A stretch of 64,000 nucleotides of DNA from a virus. The stretch is from IMG/VR virus record IMGVR_UViG_3300050343_000199, positions 124,001 through 188,000 of that record; one strand, written 5' to 3'. Below are positions 38,847 through 48,445 of this stretch, in pieces; the first letter of the stretch is position 1, and each line of letters opens with the position of its first letter. The notes beneath the pieces are model-generated. The model ran no database searches, was not told the origin of the DNA, and was given only the letters and a program-made list of their open reading frames with translations. A program made the position numbers and the translations under genes.

Positions 38847-38852
38847 AATAAT

Positions 38853-40427
38853 TTAGGAGTAAATATTTTCTTTTAAAAATTCGTAAGAGGTTGGGAGTGT
38901 TAGAATGTTTTCCTCCATTATTTTAGCATACTTTTTATAGTCTTGGTATACTTTTTCAATATCAGATTCAAAATTATCTTTGGATCCATTTCTCAAATAA
39001 TGATAAAGATGATCTGCATAAGGAACATGCCCCATACCAGCCATAATATATGCGATACCATGTTTTTCAGGATCCCATCTATGTGCTAAAGAGTGCATTT
39101 GATGTACATTTTCATAAAAAGATGTTGATCCATTTTCATATGAGAAATGCATTTTTCTATCAGTAAACAATCTAGGATCAGAAAGTTTAAACCAATCTTT
39201 AAGTTCCGTTTGGTATTTCCAATAAGGAGTATCGGATCTTTGAGAAAGTTTATAGTGAAGAGAAACAAAATGCATGTATCCAGACACAACTAACTGAGCT
39301 GTATAGTTGTAAGAGTCTCTATCAAAACCAGTAATATTACACTTACGTCTATCAAGAGTTTCAACCAGTTGATCAATCATCTCATGAGTAGAAACAAGTC
39401 CTGTGGATTCTAGTGGTTCAATAAAACCATACGAAAGACCTACACCAACTACATTTTTAACCCAACCTCTTTCTCTTACACCATGTCGGATATTGATTTT
39501 ACGAATTTCAATATCTTCATTACCTACATGTTGTTTGAACTCTTTTTCTGCATCATCATCACTGATAAAATCACTAGAGTAAACATATCCAGATCCCATG
39601 CGATTCCACAGAGGAATATTCCATGACCATCCACTGTTTAATGCTGTGCAATTAGTAACGTTTCGGATCTCTGTCGTTTTATCTTTATAAGGTAGATGAG
39701 TTGCAATAGCTCTATTATTATCCAACCATGGTTTGAAAGAAATAAATTCAGATCCCATTTCTTTTTCTAGAAGTAGAGATTTGAATCCGGTACAATCAAC
39801 ATACAGATCTGCAGAGTACTCAGTTCCAGAATTTCCAACCAGAGAAGTAATGTATCCTTCTTCATCTTTTTTTACAGCAACAACATCATCAATGTAATGG
39901 TTTGCTTTCTTACAGAATCTAGTTTTAAGAAATTTTCCAAAGAGACTAGCATCAAAATGATATGCAGTATCATTTTTTAAACTAAATGACATGTTAAAAT
40001 CATTTCCATCCGTCATCCTATTGTGCTTCGCTAACCAATACGCATGGTTTAAAAATTCGCAAAAAGAATCTGGTCCTAATTTATATTTGGCACGAATAAC
40101 TGACCAACTACCAAATGATTCTTCTGTGTGAGATCCAGCAAAAGGATATTCAAATACTTCACCTTTACCATCTCTAAAGTTAGTAAATCTAATTGAAGTT
40201 TTATAAGTGGCATTGCAATGAGGCATCCATTCTTTATCTTCAAGTTCAAGAAGATTTAAATAAGTATTAAACTTAGTAATAGTAGATTCTCCTACTCCAA
40301 CTGGATTAGAATTCTCTCCTTCAAGCACAGATATTTTAATATCTTTACCAAATTTTTTAGATAAAGCAGCAGCAGTCATCCAACCAGAAGATCCGCCACC
40401 GACAACCATAATACTTTTAATCTTCAT
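38853..40427 (-). CDS. prnA: Flavin-dependent tryptophan halogenase
   Basis: 524 residues. FAD-binding GGGSSGW at 10-16, the halogenase signature GWSWNIP at 266-272, active-site Lys76 (TYKTSIR) and Glu340 (EPLEST) are all present, so it is predicted active. Such enzymes chlorinate or brominate the indole of tryptophan with FADH2, O2 and halide. The ATG overlaps the gp41 stop (ATGA). It is striking in a phage; no other biosynthetic gene lies nearby. It needs a flavin reductase not seen here. Confidence 0.93.
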   Translation of the reverse strand: MKIKSIMVVGGGSSGWMTAAALSKKFGKDIKISVLEGENSNPVGVGESTITKFNTYLNLLELEDKEWMPHCNATYKTSIRFTNFRDGKGEVFEYPFAGSHTEESFGSWSVIRAKYKLGPDSFCEFLNHAYWLAKHNRMTDGNDFNMSFSLKNDTAYHFDASLFGKFLKTRFCKKANHYIDDVVAVKKDEEGYITSLVGNSGTEYSADLYVDCTGFKSLLLEKEMGSEFISFKPWLDNNRAIATHLPYKDKTTEIRNVTNCTALNSGWSWNIPLWNRMGSGYVYSSDFISDDDAEKEFKQHVGNEDIEIRKINIRHGVRERGWVKNVVGVGLSYGFIEPLESTGLVSTHEMIDQLVETLDRRKCNITGFDRDSYNYTAQLVVSGYMHFVSLHYKLSQRSDTPYWKYQTELKDWFKLSDPRLFTDRKMHFSYENGSTSFYENVHQMHSLAHRWDPEKHGIAYIMAGMGHVPYADHLYHYLRNGSKDNFESDIEKVYQDYKKYAKIMEENILTLPTSYEFLKENIYS

Positions 40428-41812
40428 ACATTCCACTCAGCAAATTTAGATAGTCGGTTTTGTGTGTCTGCAAATTGGGAGAACTCTTCACCAGGGTCCT
40501 CTTGATTAATGTTGATGGCAGAAGCATCTTCCGCTACATCATACAACCTCATCTTGGATCTGTCAATTCCCACCATGAATTTTCGTGAGGCAGCAGTTTC
40601 GTTGTATCTGTTCTTAAGTTGTTTGACCATGATGCGACCCTGTTGTTCAAGTTCATCAGTGCTGATGAGAGCAAACATAAAATCAGCAGTGGCAGGCAAA
40701 CCAAAAGACTCAGAAGTATCGGTAAGGTCAGGGTCAGAATTGCCATAACCACTACGAGTAGTTTGAGTAGCTGTGACAATAGGAACATTACATTCCACAG
40801 CAAGACCCCGAAGCTCCTCAGCAATCGCTTTGACATACGTGTAAGAATTGACAATCGCACCTTTATACCTCGCTGATGCACAGATGTTCAGATAATCAAT
40901 ATAGATTATATCTGGTTTGAAATCTCTTTTAAGAGACAGATCACTTATAAGTGATTTAAAGTGTCCAGCATGTGCTGATGCTGTAGGATACTCTTTGATA
41001 ATAAGTTTGCCTCTAGTTTTCCTAGAGATCTCCTGAACTTTAGAATTGAAGATAACTTCAGGTAGTTCAGCAATATCTTTGATAGAAACATTTAAAAGAT
41101 TCGCGTCAATTCGTTCAGCAATTTTCTCCTCTGCCATTTCACATGTAATGTAGAGTACGTTCCTGCCCTGAGTGAGCGCGGCACCAGCGCAATGGCACAT
41201 GAATAGAGATTTCCCGACACCTGTACCAGCAAGAGCGACACTGAGAGTCTTGTTAGAGATACCACCTTTCGTGATGTAGTTAAACTTTTCCAGATCAAAG
41301 GGAACCTTTTCTTCTTTGCGGTGGTAGAATTCATAACGGTCTTTTGCTTGTTCAATGTAGTCGTGTCCTATGTGTTCGTCAAACGATACTGCGAGAGCCT
41401 CTTGTAAGATACCTGGGATCGCATCCTTTGATATTTTTTTATCGCCTCCGTCTGCGATTTTGATAGAGGACATAAGGGCGAGATAGATTGCTCGGTCTTG
41501 ACACCATTTTTCGGTTGCATCAAGGAGCCATTCGTAGTCAACCCATTCATCGGTGAGTCCTCGTATCGCCTGTAACGTATCTTTAAACGATTCGTCAGTA
41601 AGATCGTTACGATTCTGGACATTAATCGCCAAGACCTCTTGAGTAGGAACTTTATCGTACTTACTAGCGAAGTCCGAAATCTCCTCAAAGATAACTTTTT
41701 CATGATACTCTTCAAAATAATCTGCTTTTAAGAAAGGAACCACCTTACGATAATACTCTTCAGTGAAGATGAGATTACGTAAGATAGTTTCTTGGATGCG
41801 CTCAGTTGCCAT
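40424..41812 (-). CDS. 41: gp41 replicative DNA helicase
   Basis: 462 residues. DnaB-like: N-terminal helical domain, then RecA core with Walker A GTGVGKS (about 205) and Walker [10 protein letters not shown]. The ATG giving [12 protein letters not shown] was chosen because it overlaps the uvsX stop and gives a standard start. Works with gp61 primase at the fork. Confidence 0.93.
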   Translation of the reverse strand: MATERIQETILRNLIFTEEYYRKVVPFLKADYFEEYHEKVIFEEISDFASKYDKVPTQEVLAINVQNRNDLTDESFKDTLQAIRGLTDEWVDYEWLLDATEKWCQDRAIYLALMSSIKIADGGDKKISKDAIPGILQEALAVSFDEHIGHDYIEQAKDRYEFYHRKEEKVPFDLEKFNYITKGGISNKTLSVALAGTGVGKSLFMCHCAGAALTQGRNVLYITCEMAEEKIAERIDANLLNVSIKDIAELPEVIFNSKVQEISRKTRGKLIIKEYPTASAHAGHFKSLISDLSLKRDFKPDIIYIDYLNICASARYKGAIVNSYTYVKAIAEELRGLAVECNVPIVTATQTTRSGYGNSDPDLTDTSESFGLPATADFMFALISTDELEQQGRIMVKQLKNRYNETAASRKFMVGIDRSKMRLYDVAEDASAININQEDPGEEFSQFADTQNRLSKFAEWNV

Positions 41813-42815
41813 AGGAGAATTCTTTCTGTGCTGCTTCTTCAAGTCTATTCATTACTTCTTCTGTAAAATACTTATCAGGATCTGCAAGAATTGATTTAGG
41901 ATAAACAGAACTACCGTCAATCTTAATACGATTACCAACTTTCTCAAAGACTCCGTACTTTTCACCCAACTCTAGTAGTCCGTAATACTTATCAAGTCCC
42001 CGCTCATCATAAAATAAACGGGTCTCAACTTTACTTCCTTCTTTTGTTAAGCGAGACTTCTTTGCCTCACATTTAATAATGTTACCTACAAGTTCTGTAC
42101 CGTCTTTCTCCTTTTTCTTACCCAAATAGATGATAGTAGAAGCAGCATACTTAAGACCTGTACCGCCTCCCATCTCCTTCATTGGCACGTAAGACCCAAT
42201 CACATCATAGGTGTGGTTAGTGACGATCATAGGCACCTGTGCTTGCCCTAGTTTGAGGGTAAGTACCCGAAAGGCACCTTTGATCAACTGACTCTTAGTC
42301 ATGTCCCTGACCTGTTTGTCATTGGCAACATCTTCCATCTCTTTAGATGTAGAAAGCATACCCAGAGAGTCAAGAACAAAGAGCATAGGCACTCTTTCAT
42401 CCTTAGGTTCTTTTACATACTTGTCTAAAATACGACAAGCTTGTGTTCTAAACTCCTCAATGGTAGCAACAGGCATGATAATCATTCGCTTACTGTCAAT
42501 GCCCCGTTCCTCAATCATGTTACGAGAGATGGCAGATTCAGATTCAAAATAAATGACTCCGCCTGTAGGATTAGCAGCAAGGAAATTACGAACGACACTA
42601 AGAGCAAAAAAAGTCTTCCCCGTGCTTGATTCTCCCGCAAGAGCGGTGACTTTGTTTGAAGGCAAACCTCCAAAAAGAGAACCACTAACCAGGGCGTTAA
42701 AAATATAAGACCCAGTATCAACGTAACCGGTAATATCACCAGCAGCAACCCCTTCACTAACAACGCTAGCAAATTCATTTCCACTATCTTTAATTACAGA
42801 ATCTAAAAATCCCAT
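41802..42815 (-). CDS. uvsX: UvsX RecA-like recombinase
   Basis: 337 residues with Walker A GESSTGKT at 61-68 and Walker [10 protein letters not shown]. Forms filaments on gp32-coated DNA with UvsY (60616) to drive strand exchange and recombination-dependent replication. It is preceded by the 58-residue gene at 42803, which overlaps its start. Confidence 0.95.
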   Translation of the reverse strand: MGFLDSVIKDSGNEFASVVSEGVAAGDITGYVDTGSYIFNALVSGSLFGGLPSNKVTALAGESSTGKTFFALSVVRNFLAANPTGGVIYFESESAISRNMIEERGIDSKRMIIMPVATIEEFRTQACRILDKYVKEPKDERVPMLFVLDSLGMLSTSKEMEDVANDKQVRDMTKSQLIKGAFRVLTLKLGQAQVPMIVTNHTYDVIGSYVPMKEMGGGTGLKYAASTIIYLGKKKEKDGTELVGNIIKCEAKKSRLTKEGSKVETRLFYDERGLDKYYGLLELGEKYGVFEKVGNRIKIDGSSVYPKSILADPDKYFTEEVMNRLEEAAQKEFSYGN

Positions 42816-42979
42816 TGTGTTGCCTCATCCTCGTAAAAGTTTACATAATTATAAGATTGCCGCATGAGTTTAGCAAACCCAAGAGCAACTTTGTAGTCCT
42901 CAAAACATTTAATGTCTTCTGGTCCTACTTGTCCCACGACATGGTTAGTCCATGTGACAACATAGATTTTCTTGCTCAC
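42803..42979 (-). CDS. 58-residue protein between gp43 and uvsX
   Basis: GTG start overlapping the gp43 stop (GTGA), TAG stop 13 nt inside uvsX. The 58 residues are well mixed and aromatic ([22 protein letters not shown]), unlike a random frame. The coupling on both sides argues for a real gene. Possibly a DNA-polymerase or recombinase accessory, but unknown. Confidence 0.62.
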   Translation of the reverse strand: MSKKIYVVTWTNHVVGQVGPEDIKCFEDYKVALGFAKLMRQSYNYVNFYEDEATQWDF

Positions 42980-45465
42980 TCAAAGAAACTCCCAATGGAC
43001 ACGGACTTTTTATGAGACCATCCTATACATTGTAGCACATTTTTGAGCGGTTCCAAGAACGACTTTTCAAACTGTGTCTGATAATCCACGTAGTTTTCCA
43101 ACCCGAATTCTTTCGGCAAATCTCCAAAGAAACTAACCACATTTTCGTGCAGAGGGTTGGGTGTCTTAAGATACATGAACTTGATCTTTTCACCTTCTTG
43201 AATCAGAGGATGCTTGTTTTCAATATCATGTTTCTTGACATAATAATTATACAACAATGCACCCCTCACCGCAATGGGTGTTCCTTTCTGATAAATCTCA
43301 TTCGGGTGGCGATATTTTGCCAAGTTGTTAACTCCTCTGGGGAAGGCAACTTCGTTATAGGGTCGTTCCCTAGTTTCTGTTCGGACAACATTGATAAAAT
43401 TGATAAGTTCATCATTTGTTTTGCCGATAATAATCTTGAACGCTGCATACAACTTGTCTCTAAAATACGCCGGAGTAGAACTCCTTGCCGTTTCAAGACC
43501 CATGATTTTCATCTTGGGTTCTTTGTATCTAACTCCCTCGCTGTCCCATACGTTGAGAATGTAACGCTTCTTTGCAGTCCAAATGCCACGGTCAGCGATG
43601 TTCTCTCGCTTCATTTGCATCTTCTGATCATATGCCGAAACATAATCTGCAAGTTCTTGATATGAACTCTCAATAAAAGGTTCCAATTTCTCCTCACAGA
43701 TCTTATCAAGTATCGCAACAATTGCTGCTTTATTATCAGACTTAGCACTAAAAAATTTAGTAACAAGAGGTCCAAGATTAAGATAAATTGAGTCGGTATC
43801 GGATGCGATGACATAATCTACACCCTTAGTTTGCAAAAGAGTATTTAGATATCCATTCATCTTGTTCTCAATCCACCTGATAGAGACCTGACCTGAAAGG
43901 GTGATAGCCTCAGCATTAGCAAGACGATAGTATCTAAAGTGTTCGTTGCCAATAGCACCATAAGCAGAGTTCAAAGAGATCTTCTTTGCCATCTGGATGT
44001 TATTGCAACGGGCGATCTCTTTCATGAGTTCAACAGTAGGAGTTTTCTCATACTGTTGCTTTGCCTTGATCATCCTCTTCTTAAAGATAACACTAGAGTC
44101 ATACATCTTCTGCATCATCTGTGGGAGAAACCCATGCTTATCTTTACGTGTACTGTGCTCCATTAGCACACACAGCATACTCCCCATCAATCTCTAGTTC
44201 TTTATTAAGTATCTTATCAACAGTTGCCGTTGAATGTCTCTTGTCAAGGAGGGTCTCGGGCGAGATGTTGTATTGCATAATAAGATGAGGATACAGAGAG
44301 TTGAGGTCAAAAGACACAACCCAATCATAGAATCCAGGCTTCGGTTCTTTAACATATGCCCCCGCATACTTAGCATCTTTAGTTGCTTCCTTCTTAGGAG
44401 GGATAGCAATCTTTCGTTTCAAAAGTTCCACATAGATGTAATTATCCCACATACGAACCTGTGAGAACACGTCCTCATAGTTTACCTTAGCATCGTATGC
44501 CATGGTATATGCGAGTTCAATCAACTTCATCTTATCATCTAGTTGATCTACCAGACGAACGTCATGAATGTTATACTCAATAAACTTCTGCCAATCTCCT
44601 TCGTAGAACTCTTTGAATGTATCAAACTCAGAGTGATCTAGTTTTTTAGATCCAAGTTCCACAAATGCAATGTGGTCCAGGCGATATGATTCTTGGTTGG
44701 TGTAAGTAAATTTTCTATAGAGATCATAATAATCTAGCGTAGCAATTCCCCGAAGATCATAAGCAATTTGCTTTCTTCCTTTAATAAAATTTCTCTACAA
44801 GAAATAAGTTTCCAAGGACTAAGAGTTTTAGTATAACTTTCTCCAAGAATTCTATCAATACGCCTAGCAATATATGGAATATCAAATAACTGAACATTCC
44901 AACCCGTGATAACATCAGGGCAATTTTGATTCCAATGATATAGGAATGCCTGAAGCATGGTTTCTTCAGATGCAAAATGCATATAGTCAACCATAGGATC
45001 TTTATTGTCAAATGGACGAGCTCCAAAGACAATAATGCGACCAGTATAAGAGTCCTTAATACTGATCGCTAAGATTTCTTGATCTGCAGTTTCAATGTTG
45101 GGGAATCCATTTTCTGCTGCAGTTTCAATATCAATTGTGAACACCCGAATTTTAGAAACGTCATAACGAATCTCTTCCTCGGGATGTTGTTCAGCAATAT
45201 ACTGATACAAGTACCTACTGTTACCGTAGATAGGAAATTCTTCAACCTCCCTATACCGTTTGATAAACTCCTTGGCTTCATTGATAGAACCCATGGGTAA
45301 AGGTTCTACACAACCTCCCTCTAAGGTTCTCCACTCAGAATAATTCTTGGTAGGAATATAGAGGGTAGGATTGAACGGCACCCTGTGAGAAAAAGGAACA
45401 CCTCCCTCATATCCACGGACTAGCAGACGATTGCCTGCTTGCTCAACATTTGTATAAAACTTCAT
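42976..45465 (-). pseudogene. 43: gp43 DNA polymerase, interrupted by two frameshifts
   Basis: Family B polymerase of normal length (830 codons from start to stop) but in three pieces. Frame 1 (45465 to about 44790) holds the 3'-5' exonuclease (FTIDIETA). After a -1-type shift in an A/T run near 44781-44792, the other frame (44662-44144) holds palm motif A (FDLNSLYPHL). Near 44150 a compensating shift returns to the first frame, with KKISLNSAYGA (motif B) and DTDS (motif C). Sequence errors explain it most simply, since a functional polymerase is otherwise essential. Confidence 0.85.
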
Positions 45466-45743
45466 TCAGTAAGCAGTTCGGTTTTTCCGTTACGGTACAA
45501 GGCAATGATGTCATTGCTTGGGTCCACAAAGGTTATTATATCAGAAGAACGGATCACTGCCACCTTTTCGGAAGCAAATGGGAGCCAGTCTGTCAACTGG
45601 TCTCCCTGTATGGACATAGGATCATGCAAGATACAATCTGGATCTCCCATGATCACGTCTTCAATCTCTTCAATCTTCGCTATCAGCCACTGGTCCTTCA
45701 GTAGCAGCACTTTGAGTTGGTTCGCCAATGATATCATCTCCAT
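45462..45743 (-). CDS. Small Sm/LSm-like protein B
   Basis: 93 residues. LKVLLLKDQWLIAKIEEIEDVIMGDPDCILHDPMSI follows a pattern of beta strands like that in the gene upstream and at 58169. I recognise the layout as a family repeated in this genome. The start is uncertain; it overlaps the upstream gene by about 74 nt. Sits between gp43 and the Sm-like protein A. Function unknown. Confidence 0.6.
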   Translation of the reverse strand: MEMISLANQLKVLLLKDQWLIAKIEEIEDVIMGDPDCILHDPMSIQGDQLTDWLPFASEKVAVIRSSDIITFVDPSNDIIALYRNGKTELLTE

Positions 45744-46071
45744 TATTAGGTAAGAAAGAGCAGTCAACGCCTGCTTCTTTCAGTTTAGTTACGTAGTTGT
45801 CAAGAATTTCTTGAGAAGGTGGCATTGCAGTAATAACGGCAGTAGGTGCTACCCGATGATCTTCGTAAGGGGTGAAGGGATTCCACCTACGATATGTTAC
45901 ATTGAACGAATCCCCTTGACTAGGGTCTTGGGACAGTGTAAGAGTAAGAGGATAAAGCATCTGATAAGCAACAAACTTATCTTCCTCTCTAATTTGAGTG
46001 AAATTACAAATTACATGTTCTCCAGTCATTAAATGAATGATCCGGACGTTGTGCTCAATTGGAGTTGCCAT
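45670..46071 (-). CDS. Small Sm/LSm-like protein A
   Basis: 133 residues. NVRIIHLMTGEHVICNFTQIREEDKFVAYQMLYPLTLTL has the beta-strand sequence of the Sm-like fold (short ligand-binding loop HLMTGE). Followed by a polar, Pro/Ser-rich tail. Its promoter lies inside the hsp20 terminator (46090-46118). Leads the unit containing gp43. RNA-binding would be the default expectation for an Sm fold, not shown. Confidence 0.62.
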   Translation of the reverse strand: MATPIEHNVRIIHLMTGEHVICNFTQIREEDKFVAYQMLYPLTLTLSQDPSQGDSFNVTYRRWNPFTPYEDHRVAPTAVITAMPPSQEILDNYVTKLKEAGVDCSFLPNNGDDIIGEPTQSAATEGPVADSED

Positions 46072-46089
46072 AGTTTAAATCTTTTTTAT

Positions 46090-46118
46090 ATTATACCAAG
46101 TAAAAAGGAGACCGTCAA
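46090..46118 (-). promoter_or_regulatory. Consensus promoter inside the hsp20 terminator
   Basis: Minus strand TTGACG (46118-46113), 17 nt, TATAAT (46095-46090). The -35 box is the hairpin loop and the 3' arm lies in the spacer. Confidence 0.85.
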
Positions 46119-46127
46119 GTCTCCTTT
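46104..46127 (-). terminator. Terminator after hsp20
   Basis: Stem AAAGGAGAC with GTCTCCTTT, 6-nt loop, T run on the minus strand. Confidence 0.85.
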
Positions 46128-46136
46128 ACAATTTAT

Positions 46137-46541
46137 TTAGAACCAAGTTTTTCGCTTTTGATTCTCGGGGAGTTCTTTCCGAAGAAGAATTGTTAATAGA
46201 CCATTTTCAAATTCAACTTCTTCAATCTCTACATCGTCTGCCATCTGCCAGTTTCTTGCAAATGTTTTGTAAGAAATTCCACGATGAGTATATTCTCGTT
46301 CAGTTTCTTCACGACTTTTATTAGCAGAAACTGTTAGAACATTTCGTTCTGTCTCCACTTTGATATCTCCTGATGAAAATCCTGCAAGAGCGATTTCCAA
46401 AGTGGTTCTACCATCAGGTCCAGTAACGATGTTGTATGGAGGGTAATTCTTTCCACCTCCAGCAAGAGCTTCAAGTCTGTGGAATGTTTCATTAAATCCA
46501 AGTGAATAGGGAGTATAAGTTTCCCAGTTAATATCTACCAT
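46137..46541 (-). CDS. hsp20: Hsp20-family small heat-shock protein
   Basis: 134 residues. Alpha-crystallin core with NIVTGPDGRTTLEIALAGFS and, near the end, VEFENGLLTILLRKELPE (the A-x-x-x-N-G-V-L signature is NGLLTI here). Holds denatured proteins for refolding. Stands alone between its leader (46542-46653) and a terminator. Confidence 0.92.
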   Translation of the reverse strand: MVDINWETYTPYSLGFNETFHRLEALAGGGKNYPPYNIVTGPDGRTTLEIALAGFSSGDIKVETERNVLTVSANKSREETEREYTHRGISYKTFARNWQMADDVEIEEVEFENGLLTILLRKELPENQKRKTWF

Positions 46542-46653
46542 GTCCTTAAATAAGCGACGTTTACATGTGACCCTTTCGGCATCACACAGTTATTTAAACA
46601 TACCCAATAAAATTTTAATAAGGGGTTTTCTTTATTAAAAATTACGGATTACT

Positions 46654-47079
46654 CTACTCTTCAGTAGATTTTTTGCGACCGATATTGTATTTGGACTCAA
46701 GTACCCATTCTTCTTTATCACGAAAAGCAAGAACTTTAATTTGGTTAAGTGGTGCTAGATCCTGAATTTTTTCAGCATCAACAATAGTAATTAAACCCCA
46801 ATCAGAAAGGAGTTGTGAAATTCTATTACGCCTTTGCAAATCATTCACAGAAAAGTTAGTGTTCTTACCATCCAGGGCGAACAACTCTTTAAAATGAACA
46901 ATATAATACTTTCCTTGCTTATGAAGGATGTGACAAGATTGGTAGATCTTTCTTTCTTTACGTGAAGCAACACCAATTCTAGTCAGAGTTTCTCTCACTT
47001 TCAAAAAGTCATCGGGTTCACTAAGAAGAACCTCTACCATATCACTTTGCTTCCACTGAACTTCAGTTTCACCGCTCAT
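46654..47079 (-). CDS. regA: RegA translational repressor
   Basis: 141 residues from the ATG overlapping the gp62 stop. YQSCHILHKQGKYYIVHFKELFALDG and DLQRRNRISQLLSDWGL are the conserved RegA blocks. In T4 it binds start regions of early mRNAs to shut them off, including clamp-loader messages; here it follows gp62, as in T4. Confidence 0.93.
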   Translation of the reverse strand: MSGETEVQWKQSDMVEVLLSEPDDFLKVRETLTRIGVASRKERKIYQSCHILHKQGKYYIVHFKELFALDGKNTNFSVNDLQRRNRISQLLSDWGLITIVDAEKIQDLAPLNQIKVLAFRDKEEWVLESKYNIGRKKSTEE

Positions 47080-47461
47080 GTTTACCACCTTTGCACAATG
47101 CTTTTTTAATATTATCTAACTGATCCTTGGTGAGAATCCTAAGAGCTTGGAGTGCTTTATCGTCATTATAACCATAATACTCTTTAACTAATTCAAGATA
47201 ATCAATAGAATCTTTTCTTGCCCAAGGAGAGAAACGCTTCCTTGGCTTCACACTATTTATAAAAAAGTCATATTGCATCTTCTTTGGTAGATGCGGGTTC
47301 TTATTCATCTCATTGGAATAGAGCACAGTATCAGTGAAAGAACTGAGGCACCTGTTAATAATATAAGGAGGATACCCTCGCTCAGAATCAACGTCATCAT
47401 CTAGAATACTTTTCTTTGATTGGTTAATTGAATAAAGATAGTCTTTCAGTTGATATGTCAT
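47069..47461 (-). CDS. 62: gp62 clamp-loader small subunit
   Basis: 130 residues; opening TYQLKDYLYSINQSK and the position between dam and regA mark it as gp62, the subunit that with four gp44 copies loads gp45 onto DNA. Here a Dam gene separates gp44 from gp62, unlike T4. Confidence 0.88.
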   Translation of the reverse strand: MTYQLKDYLYSINQSKKSILDDDVDSERGYPPYIINRCLSSFTDTVLYSNEMNKNPHLPKKMQYDFFINSVKPRKRFSPWARKDSIDYLELVKEYYGYNDDKALQALRILTKDQLDNIKKALCKGGKHER

Positions 47462-48297
47462 AATTCATAGTTGGTTAAAACGAGTTCCTTACGAGCTGCT
47501 TGATCAGTATTATAACTTCCTACGCTCCTCATGGTATAGGTGTGTGCAAATTCAGCAGCTGTCCACCCATGAAAACGATCACGGATTAGTTGAGATGAAT
47601 TGTAAGATACAAGTTGAGGACCAACAAACCGATCACAGACAGCAGAAAACCCATCATGATCAAACCCTTTATGCATGTTCCCCTTCTTACCATAGAGATT
47701 AGAACCAATCTCATAAGGAGGATCTAGATAAGTAAAGATGTCTTTGTTATCAGTAAAGAGTTCTTGATAGCGAAGATTAGTAATCTTCCATTTCTTGATC
47801 ATCAAGGAATAGTCTGGGAGTTTATCAATGCCTCGCATTGAGAAATTACTTTCTGAAGCCTGCTTTGAGAAGGAGCTGGATTCAGTGAGACCAGAAAAAG
47901 AGCACTTGTTAACAATGTAAAAACTAACAGCACGAGATAGGTTGGATGTTTGATCATCGTTTACTTTCTCCTTAGCGTCTAGAAATAATAGTTTTGCTGA
48001 TACTGGTTCTGGATGACGATTCTTAAGTTGCACAAGTTGATCACGCATCTCTCTACCATTTTCCTGGAGTTCTCTCCAGAAGTTATAGAGTGGTTCGTAT
48101 AGATCATTCACCCAGATATCTAGGTTTGGGTAACGTTTGCCAATTTCAATAGCAACAGACCCACCACCCAAGAATGGTTCACGATACTCGCTTGCCTGGG
48201 AAAGGTCTGGGAGGAACCGGAACAGGTTTGCCAGCGCCCTGCTTTTGCCCCCTGGGTAGCGAAGGGGTGTCTTCAGAGATTTCAAAGTTTGGGGCAT
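47458..48297 (-). CDS. dam: Dam-type adenine-N6 DNA methyltransferase
   Basis: 279 residues. TPLRYPGGKS near the start binds DNA/AdoMet, EPFLGGGS is motif I and DPPYE motif IV of the D12 class. It probably methylates adenine in a GATC-like site, which could protect phage DNA from host nucleases. It overlaps the small gene upstream by 119 nt and the gp62 start by 4. Confidence 0.9.
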   Translation of the reverse strand: MPQTLKSLKTPLRYPGGKSRALANLFRFLPDLSQASEYREPFLGGGSVAIEIGKRYPNLDIWVNDLYEPLYNFWRELQENGREMRDQLVQLKNRHPEPVSAKLLFLDAKEKVNDDQTSNLSRAVSFYIVNKCSFSGLTESSSFSKQASESNFSMRGIDKLPDYSLMIKKWKITNLRYQELFTDNKDIFTYLDPPYEIGSNLYGKKGNMHKGFDHDGFSAVCDRFVGPQLVSYNSSQLIRDRFHGWTAAEFAHTYTMRSVGSYNTDQAARKELVLTNYEL

Positions 48298-48445
48298 TGT
48301 ATTTTAGGTATTCAAAAAACGTCATTTTTAATTCCTTCTCAGTCATACCGCAGTGCTTTGCTGCAGCAGGTAGGTTCATTGTAGCATAGAAAAGACCCTC
48401 GTGGGATTCTTTTACATTCTGCGGTGTGGTTTTATTCGGTTTCAT
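48179..48445 (-). CDS. Small HTH-like protein between gp44 and Dam
   Basis: 88 residues. Its ATG overlaps the gp44 stop (ATGA). NLPAAAKHCGMTEKELKMTFFEYLKY reads as a helix-turn-helix (A-A-K-x-x-G-M-T-x-x-x-L). The C-terminal third, shared with the dam start in another frame, is Pro- and Gly-rich. May bind DNA or a clamp-loader partner. Unknown. Confidence 0.62.
   Translation of the reverse strand: MKPNKTTPQNVKESHEGLFYATMNLPAAAKHCGMTEKELKMTFFEYLKYNAPNFEISEDTPSLPRGQKQGAGKPVPVPPRPFPGKRVS

Noticed and set aside
47254-47261. TATAAATA inside gp62
   Set aside because: A perfect late box but within a coding region and 170 nt from the next start; probably chance, listed as background for the late-promoter set.
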